DNA of 64,000 nt from Agromyces sp. Root81 (lineage in GTDB: Bacteria > Actinomycetota > Actinomycetes > Actinomycetales > Microbacteriaceae). The stretch lies in NCBI RefSeq assembly GCF_001429165.1, contig NZ_LMIR01000003.1, positions 248,001-312,000 on the forward strand. The letters are read 5' to 3'. The position numbers and the translations under genes were made by a program. Shown one piece after another: positions 60,106-64,000 of the stretch (within the stretch, counting starts at the first letter, position 1; each line of letters opens with the position of its first letter). Under the pieces are notes generated by a model, which was not told the origin of the DNA, did no database searches, and saw only the letters and a list, made by a program, of their open reading frames with translations.

Positions 60106-61443
60106 CTACGGCGTCCACCACGGCCGCAGCGGCAGGCCGCCCGTGCCGCCGCGCTCGTCGGGCCGTACGGCGAGCACCTGGTGCAGCTGGATGCCGCCCG
60201 TCTCGAACGCGAGCCGCGAACCCGCCATGTACAGACCCCACACCTTCGCGGTCGGCAGCCCGACCTCGGCGACCGCTTCGTCCCAATGCGCGACGAGGTT
60301 CGCGCACCAGTCGCGCAGCGTCATCGCGTAGTGCAGGCGCAGGTTCTCCTCATGCATCACCTCGAGTCCGACGTCCTGCGCCTCGGTGATGATGCGTCCC
60401 GAACCGGTGAGCTCCCCGTCGGGGAAGACGTAGCGGTCGATGAACCCCTTCGCCGCGGGTTCCGAGCGGTTGTCGGGGCGCGTGATGCAGTGGTTCAGCA
60501 ACAGCCCGCCCGTGCGAAGTCGCGACTGGAGGAAGGTGAAGTACGAGGCGTAGTTGCGAACGCCGATGTGCTCGAGCAGGCCGATCGACGAGATGGCGTC
60601 GAAGCCGGCCTCGGTGATGTCGCGGTAGTCGCCGTACCGCACCTCGGCGAGCTCGGTCAGCCCCTCGTCGACGATCGCCTGCTGCGCCCACGCCGTCTGC
60701 TCGGCCGACAGCGTCACGCCGAGCGCCCTGACCCCGCGGCGGGCGGCGTAGCGCACCATGCCGCCCCACCCGCAGCCGACGTCGAGCAGCCGGTCGCCGG
60801 GCTCGAGCCGGAGCTTCTCGAAGACGAGCCGGTACTTGTTCTCCTGCGCCTCGTCGAGTGAGGCCTCGGCGTCGGGATAGCACGCGCAGGTGTAGGTCAT
60901 CGACGGCCCGAGCACCCACTCGTAGAAGGTGTTCGAGACGTCGTAGTGGTGGTGGATCGCCTCGGCATCGCGGCTCTTGCTGTGCCGCAGCCCCTCGGCG
61001 ACGCGGCGCCAGCGCGGCGGCGCCTCCTGCGGGGGCGGCGCGATCGGGCGCAGGTGCTCGAGGCCGATCGACCGGATGACGTGGGCCATCGTGCGCGGCG
61101 GCGGCAGCTTGAAGACGAGCTCGTCGGCGAGCGCCTTCAACAATTCGTACGGGTCGCCGGGGTGCACGCCGTGGATGGCGATGTCGCCCGCGATGTAGGC
61201 GCGGGCGAGCCCGAGGTCGCCGCGCCCGGTGGCGAGGTAGGTGGTTCCCCGCGGGCTCTTCAGCTCGATCCCGAGCGCCGTGTCGGGCGGCCCGGCCGAG
61301 CTGCCGTCGTAGGCGGTGAACCGGAGCGGCAGCCGCCCGCCCGCGAAGATCTCGAGGATCTCCGCGAGGGTGAGCTTGCCCGAGGCATCCGGTGACTCAT
61401 GGTGCTCGGAAGTCTCCGCCGCCGTGCCCTTGGTCGTGGTCAT
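60106..61443 (-). CDS. tmsB: Cyclopropane-fatty-acid-synthase-family methyltransferase, TmsB-like
   Basis: A 445-residue SAM methyltransferase. LLDVGCGWGGMVRYAARRGVRALGVTLS is the SAM-binding motif; HHYDVSNTFYEWVLGPSMTYTCACY is the CFA-synthase substrate segment with its cysteine, and an N-terminal domain of about 160 residues precedes. Overlap (ATGA) with a DHCR24-like flavoprotein gene matches the TmsA/TmsB (BfaA/BfaB) pair that methylates oleoyl phospholipid to 10-methylstearate. Cyclopropane formation is the alternative. Confidence 0.82.
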   Translation of the reverse strand: MTTTKGTAAETSEHHESPDASGKLTLAEILEIFAGGRLPLRFTAYDGSSAGPPDTALGIELKSPRGTTYLATGRGDLGLARAYIAGDIAIHGVHPGDPYELLKALADELVFKLPPPRTMAHVIRSIGLEHLRPIAPPPQEAPPRWRRVAEGLRHSKSRDAEAIHHHYDVSNTFYEWVLGPSMTYTCACYPDAEASLDEAQENKYRLVFEKLRLEPGDRLLDVGCGWGGMVRYAARRGVRALGVTLSAEQTAWAQQAIVDEGLTELAEVRYGDYRDITEAGFDAISSIGLLEHIGVRNYASYFTFLQSRLRTGGLLLNHCITRPDNRSEPAAKGFIDRYVFPDGELTGSGRIITEAQDVGLEVMHEENLRLHYAMTLRDWCANLVAHWDEAVAEVGLPTAKVWGLYMAGSRLAFETGGIQLHQVLAVRPDERGGTGGLPLRPWWTP

Positions 61444-62819
61444 CGTCGTTGCACCGCCTTCGCGTAGAGGTCGAGGAGTCGGGAGCCTGGGTCGTAGCGC
61501 TGCTTCGCGGCCCGGTACGCGTCGCCCCCGTAGAGCGCGTCGAACTCGGCGCGCCCGTAGAAGGCGTCGGAGTAGAGCGACTTGTGGCCGTCGAGCGCGC
61601 TGACCTCGCGCTCGATGCTGCGGTTCGTCTCGCCCTCCGTCGCACCGACCGGCACCGTCGACCAGAAGCCCACGTTGACGTAGCTGCGGTGCGGTTCGAG
61701 CGGGTAGAGCGGCCAGGCGTCGTCGCCCCGGAGTCGCAGCGGGCACAGCCAGATCGGCTCGATCGGCACATTCTCGAGGAACCAGTCGAGGAACTCGGCG
61801 CACCGCTCGATCGGCACCTCGACGTCTTGGATGACGCGTTCGCGCGGCGGGAGGCCCTTGAGCCCTTCGAGGCGGTTGCCGAGGTCGTAGCGCCGTTCGA
61901 GGCGCATCAGCGTCGCGTACGACCTGCTGCGCCTGAGCCGTCGCGGCCAGAGCCGGCGAATGAGCGGATGCTGCGCGCCGAACGCCTCAGAGCACCAGAA
62001 CCAGTCGGTGTCCCAGCGCCAGAGGTAGTCGCGGGTCGTGAGTCGGTCGTGCGTCGCCTTGCCGTCGTGCTGGATGGAGCGGTAGAAGATCCGCTGCCGG
62101 GTGTAGTCGCTGACGGGGCCGGATGCCGCGGTCCGACGACCGACGCACAGGTAGGCCTCCTCGGCGCTGAACACGACGCCGTCGAGGGAGTCGACGGCGA
62201 CCCCGTCGAGCCGGCCCGTCCGGGCGATGCCCGCCATCGCGGCGACGAGGTCGGTGATGGCGTGGAAGCGCAGGTGCGTGAGTGCGACGAAGGGCAGCAC
62301 GGGCTCGAGTTCGATGCGCAGGCGCACCGCGTAGCCGAGCGTGCCGTAGGAGTTCGGGAAGGCGCGGAACAGCTCGGCGTGCTCGCTCGGCGATGCAGTG
62401 AGCAGCTCCCCCGCACCGGTGAGGATGTCCATCTCGAGCACCGACTCGTGCGGCAGTCCGTTCCGGAACGACGTCGACTCGATGCCGAGGCCGGTGACCG
62501 CCCCGCCGAGGGTGATGGTCTTCAGCTGCGGCACGACGAGCGGCGCGAGTCCGAACGGCAGCGTCGCGGCCACGAGGTCCTCGTAGGTGCACATGCCGGC
62601 GACGTCGGCGGTGCGCGCCTCGACGTCGATCGAGATCACGTGCGTCAGGCCGGAGGTGTCGAGGCCAGGGGCATCCGTCGCCGCCCTCGACCTGAAGAGG
62701 TTCGACGTGCGCTTCGCGAGCCGTACCGGCGAGCCCTGCGGCACGGCCCGGTAGCTCGCGAGCAGGCGCTCCACGCCGTCGGCGTGAGCGGTCCGTGCGT
62801 CGGTCGCGAGTGCGGACAC
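61440..62819 (-). CDS. tmsA: FAD-binding oxidoreductase, TmsA-like (DHCR24-like)
   Basis: A 459-residue FAD-binding type 4 flavoprotein. VISIDVEARTADVAGMCTYEDLVAATLPFGLAPLVVPQLKTITLGGAVTGLGIESTSFRNGLPHESVLEMDILTGAGEL is the FAD domain and the C-terminal half (LYPLEPHRSYVNVGFWSTVPV) is the DHCR24-like oxidase. In tuberculostearic acid synthesis this partner reduces the 10-methylene intermediate. GTG start at 62819; a TAGTTT six bases earlier suggests a leaderless transcript although GGAGG overlaps it. Confidence 0.82.
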   Translation of the reverse strand: MSALATDARTAHADGVERLLASYRAVPQGSPVRLAKRTSNLFRSRAATDAPGLDTSGLTHVISIDVEARTADVAGMCTYEDLVAATLPFGLAPLVVPQLKTITLGGAVTGLGIESTSFRNGLPHESVLEMDILTGAGELLTASPSEHAELFRAFPNSYGTLGYAVRLRIELEPVLPFVALTHLRFHAITDLVAAMAGIARTGRLDGVAVDSLDGVVFSAEEAYLCVGRRTAASGPVSDYTRQRIFYRSIQHDGKATHDRLTTRDYLWRWDTDWFWCSEAFGAQHPLIRRLWPRRLRRSRSYATLMRLERRYDLGNRLEGLKGLPPRERVIQDVEVPIERCAEFLDWFLENVPIEPIWLCPLRLRGDDAWPLYPLEPHRSYVNVGFWSTVPVGATEGETNRSIEREVSALDGHKSLYSDAFYGRAEFDALYGGDAYRAAKQRYDPGSRLLDLYAKAVQRR

Positions 62820-62907
62820 GCCTCCAAACTAGTCCGCGGTGCGGTCGTGCGCATCAGCCCGTGCGCATCGGATCGTGCCCGTCGGCGGGTGCTGGCAGAC
62901 TCGGGGC

Positions 62908-63588
62908 ATGACGACGGAGATCGGCACCCCCGGCGGCACACCAGAGCGCCCGGCACGCTTCTTCGCCACGCCGGCGGAGTTCCGTGCATGGCTCGAGGCC
63001 AACCACGACACGGCCACCGAGCTCTGGATGGGCCTGTACAAGAAGCACGTGCCCGATCGCGGGCTCACCTGGGAGGAGGCGGTGCCCGAAGCCCTGTGCT
63101 TCGGCTGGATCGACTCGGTCTCCCAGCGCATCGACGACGATGCACGGCGCCAGCGGTGGACGCCCCGCAAGGCCGCGAGCACCTGGTCGAGCGTCAACAT
63201 CGCCCTCGTCGAGCAGCTCACGGCCGCGGGTCGCATGCACGAGGCCGGCCTCGCCGCGTTCGAGCGACGGCGCGAAGATCGATCGGGCATCTACTCCCAC
63301 GAGAACCCCGACCAGGAGCTGCCGCCCGAGGCCGCGGCCCGGCTGGCCGCCAGCCCTGCCGCGTCCGCGTTCTGGCAGGCCGCGACGGCGACCTACCGTC
63401 GCCAGGTCACGCACTGGGTGCTCACCGCGAAGCAGGAGGCCACCCGCGAGCGGCGGCTCGCCCAGCTCATCGACGACAGCGCGGCCGGCCTGCTGGTCCC
63501 GTTCCAGCGCTACGGCGAGACCCCGAAATGGACGGAGCGGGCGGCCGAGGCGGCGCGAGCCGCGGCATCCGCTGCATCGGCCGACTGA
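62908..63588 (+). CDS. YdeI/OmpD-associated family protein
   Basis: A 226-residue protein: FATPAEFRAWLEANHDTATELWMGLYKKHVPDRGLTWEEAVPEALCFGWIDSVSQRIDDDARRQRWTPRKAASTWSSVNI is the YdeI signature, with a C-terminal helical segment. Known members are linked to envelope stress or bacteriocin protection; biochemical role unclear. Divergent from tmsA. Confidence 0.88.
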   Translation: MTTEIGTPGGTPERPARFFATPAEFRAWLEANHDTATELWMGLYKKHVPDRGLTWEEAVPEALCFGWIDSVSQRIDDDARRQRWTPRKAASTWSSVNIALVEQLTAAGRMHEAGLAAFERRREDRSGIYSHENPDQELPPEAAARLAASPAASAFWQAATATYRRQVTHWVLTAKQEATRERRLAQLIDDSAAGLLVPFQRYGETPKWTERAAEAARAAASAASAD

Positions 63589-63597
63589 CCGCGCCGA

Positions 63598-64000
63598 TCA
63601 GCCCCGATCGGCGAAGAAGCCGAGCGCACTCTCCCGGAACACGCGGGAGCCCGGCGCATTGAAGTGATGCCGCGCCGGCAGTTCGACGAAGGTGCCGTTC
63701 GGCGTGGCATGCGCCAGCAGCTTCGACTGCGCGAGGATCGCGTCGTCGCTGCCCGTGGCGAAGAGGATCGGCTGCAGCGGCGGGTGCGCGACGTCGGGAT
63801 CGGCGTCGCCGAGCCGCATGCCCTCGGCGAGCGCGACGAGCGCGCGCAGGTCGTTGCCGGCCACCCGCTCGGCGAGCGTCACGTAGTTGCGGGTCACCTG
63901 GTCCTCGACCGGGGTGCCGTGCTCCGCGAACGCCCGTGCCTCCGCGATCTGCAGGCGCGCGAGCGGCCGCCCGTCGGGGATGCCGCCCAGCACGGCGCGC
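63598..64000 (-). CDS. Alpha/beta hydrolase (partial, 5' end outside window)
   Basis: The C-terminal 133 residues of a serine hydrolase-like protein. ILFATGSDDAILAQSKLLAHATPNGTFVELPARHHFNAPGSRVFRESALGFFADRG carries the Asp (GSDD) and the terminal His (ARHHFNAP) of the triad. The nucleophile elbow is beyond the right edge. Substrate unknown. Nine bases separate it from the convergent YdeI gene. Confidence 0.75.
   Translation of the reverse strand, partial: RAVLGGIPDGRPLARLQIAEARAFAEHGTPVEDQVTRNYVTLAERVAGNDLRALVALAEGMRLGDADPDVAHPPLQPILFATGSDDAILAQSKLLAHATPNGTFVELPARHHFNAPGSRVFRESALGFFADRG

Noticed and set aside
1..64000. Search for tRNA, rRNA, insertion sequences, integrases and phage genes.
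   Set aside because: None found by reading; no transposase motif, no terminal inverted repeats with target duplication, no tRNA-like cloverleaf was apparent. Small ncRNAs cannot be excluded.

Overview
The window is high-GC DNA with tightly packed genes, frequent 4-bp stop/start overlaps (ATGA, GTGA), strong AGGAGG-type ribosome sites and several probable leaderless starts. Gene content (SufS/SufU without the rest of the suf operon, GntR/LacI/PadR regulators, RbsABC- and MalFG-type importers, a TmsA/TmsB fatty-acid methylation pair) and the recurrent GCATCCG word point to an actinobacterium, most likely Microbacteriaceae (Agromyces/Microbacterium-like). This is inference from style, not from a marker gene. 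No rRNA, tRNA, CRISPR array, insertion sequence or phage gene was seen. No stretch of more than 300 bases lacks a gene.

Region 1 (1-13.3 kb) is a hexuronate island. The leftward operon gudD - unknown TIM-barrel-like protein - kdgD - 2-oxoglutarate-semialdehyde dehydrogenase - uronate dehydrogenase, followed by a sugar ABC importer running off the left edge, encodes the oxidative route from glucuronate/galacturonate to 2-oxoglutarate. A LacI regulator separates it from the rightward operon uxaC - uxuB - manD, the isomerase route from glucuronate to 2-keto-3-deoxygluconate (KDG).

Region 2 (13.3-26 kb): a DsbA-like thiol oxidoreductase with a CcdA-like membrane partner and a GntR regulator; then a leftward catabolic operon (YtcJ-type amidohydrolase, peptide/nickel-type ABC importer, PhzS-like flavin monooxygenase) with a divergent TetR regulator whose perfect palindrome carries the -35 boxes of both directions; then an AraC regulator and a divergent NmrA-like oxidoreductase.

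Region 3 (26.9-42.7 kb) is a run of small stand-alone units: two CPBP membrane proteases, an ArsR-SRPBCC-SDR operon with an operator over its own start codon, DUF2975 plus XRE, acetyltransferases, an MMPL exporter with TetR, two flavoproteins (berberine-bridge-like and ketosteroid-dehydrogenase-like), a squalene-cyclase-like toroid protein, MarR and SufS/SufU.

Region 4 (42.8-57.1 kb) is a second sugar-acid divergon around one GntR-controlled intergenic region. Leftward: RbsB/RbsA/RbsC-type importer, RraA-like protein, SDR, UxuA mannonate dehydratase, an APH-fold kinase and an enolase paralog with altered substrate residues. Rightward: GntR, SMP-30 lactonase, aldose epimerase, FAH hydrolase, SDR, KDPG aldolase and KDG kinase. 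It can be read as an oxidative aldose pathway (for example mannose to mannonate to KDG to pyruvate) with additional steps that no standard pathway explains. It also supplies the KDG kinase and aldolase that the region 1 isomerase route needs. This is the best candidate for an undescribed system.

Region 5 (57.1-64 kb): an ECF41-like sigma factor with two mirror-image ECF41 promoters driving itself and an NAD(P)-binding protein, a PadR-GyrI-like pair with a large palindrome against the start codon, the TmsA/TmsB-like pair for 10-methyl fatty acids, a YdeI-family protein and a truncated alpha/beta hydrolase.
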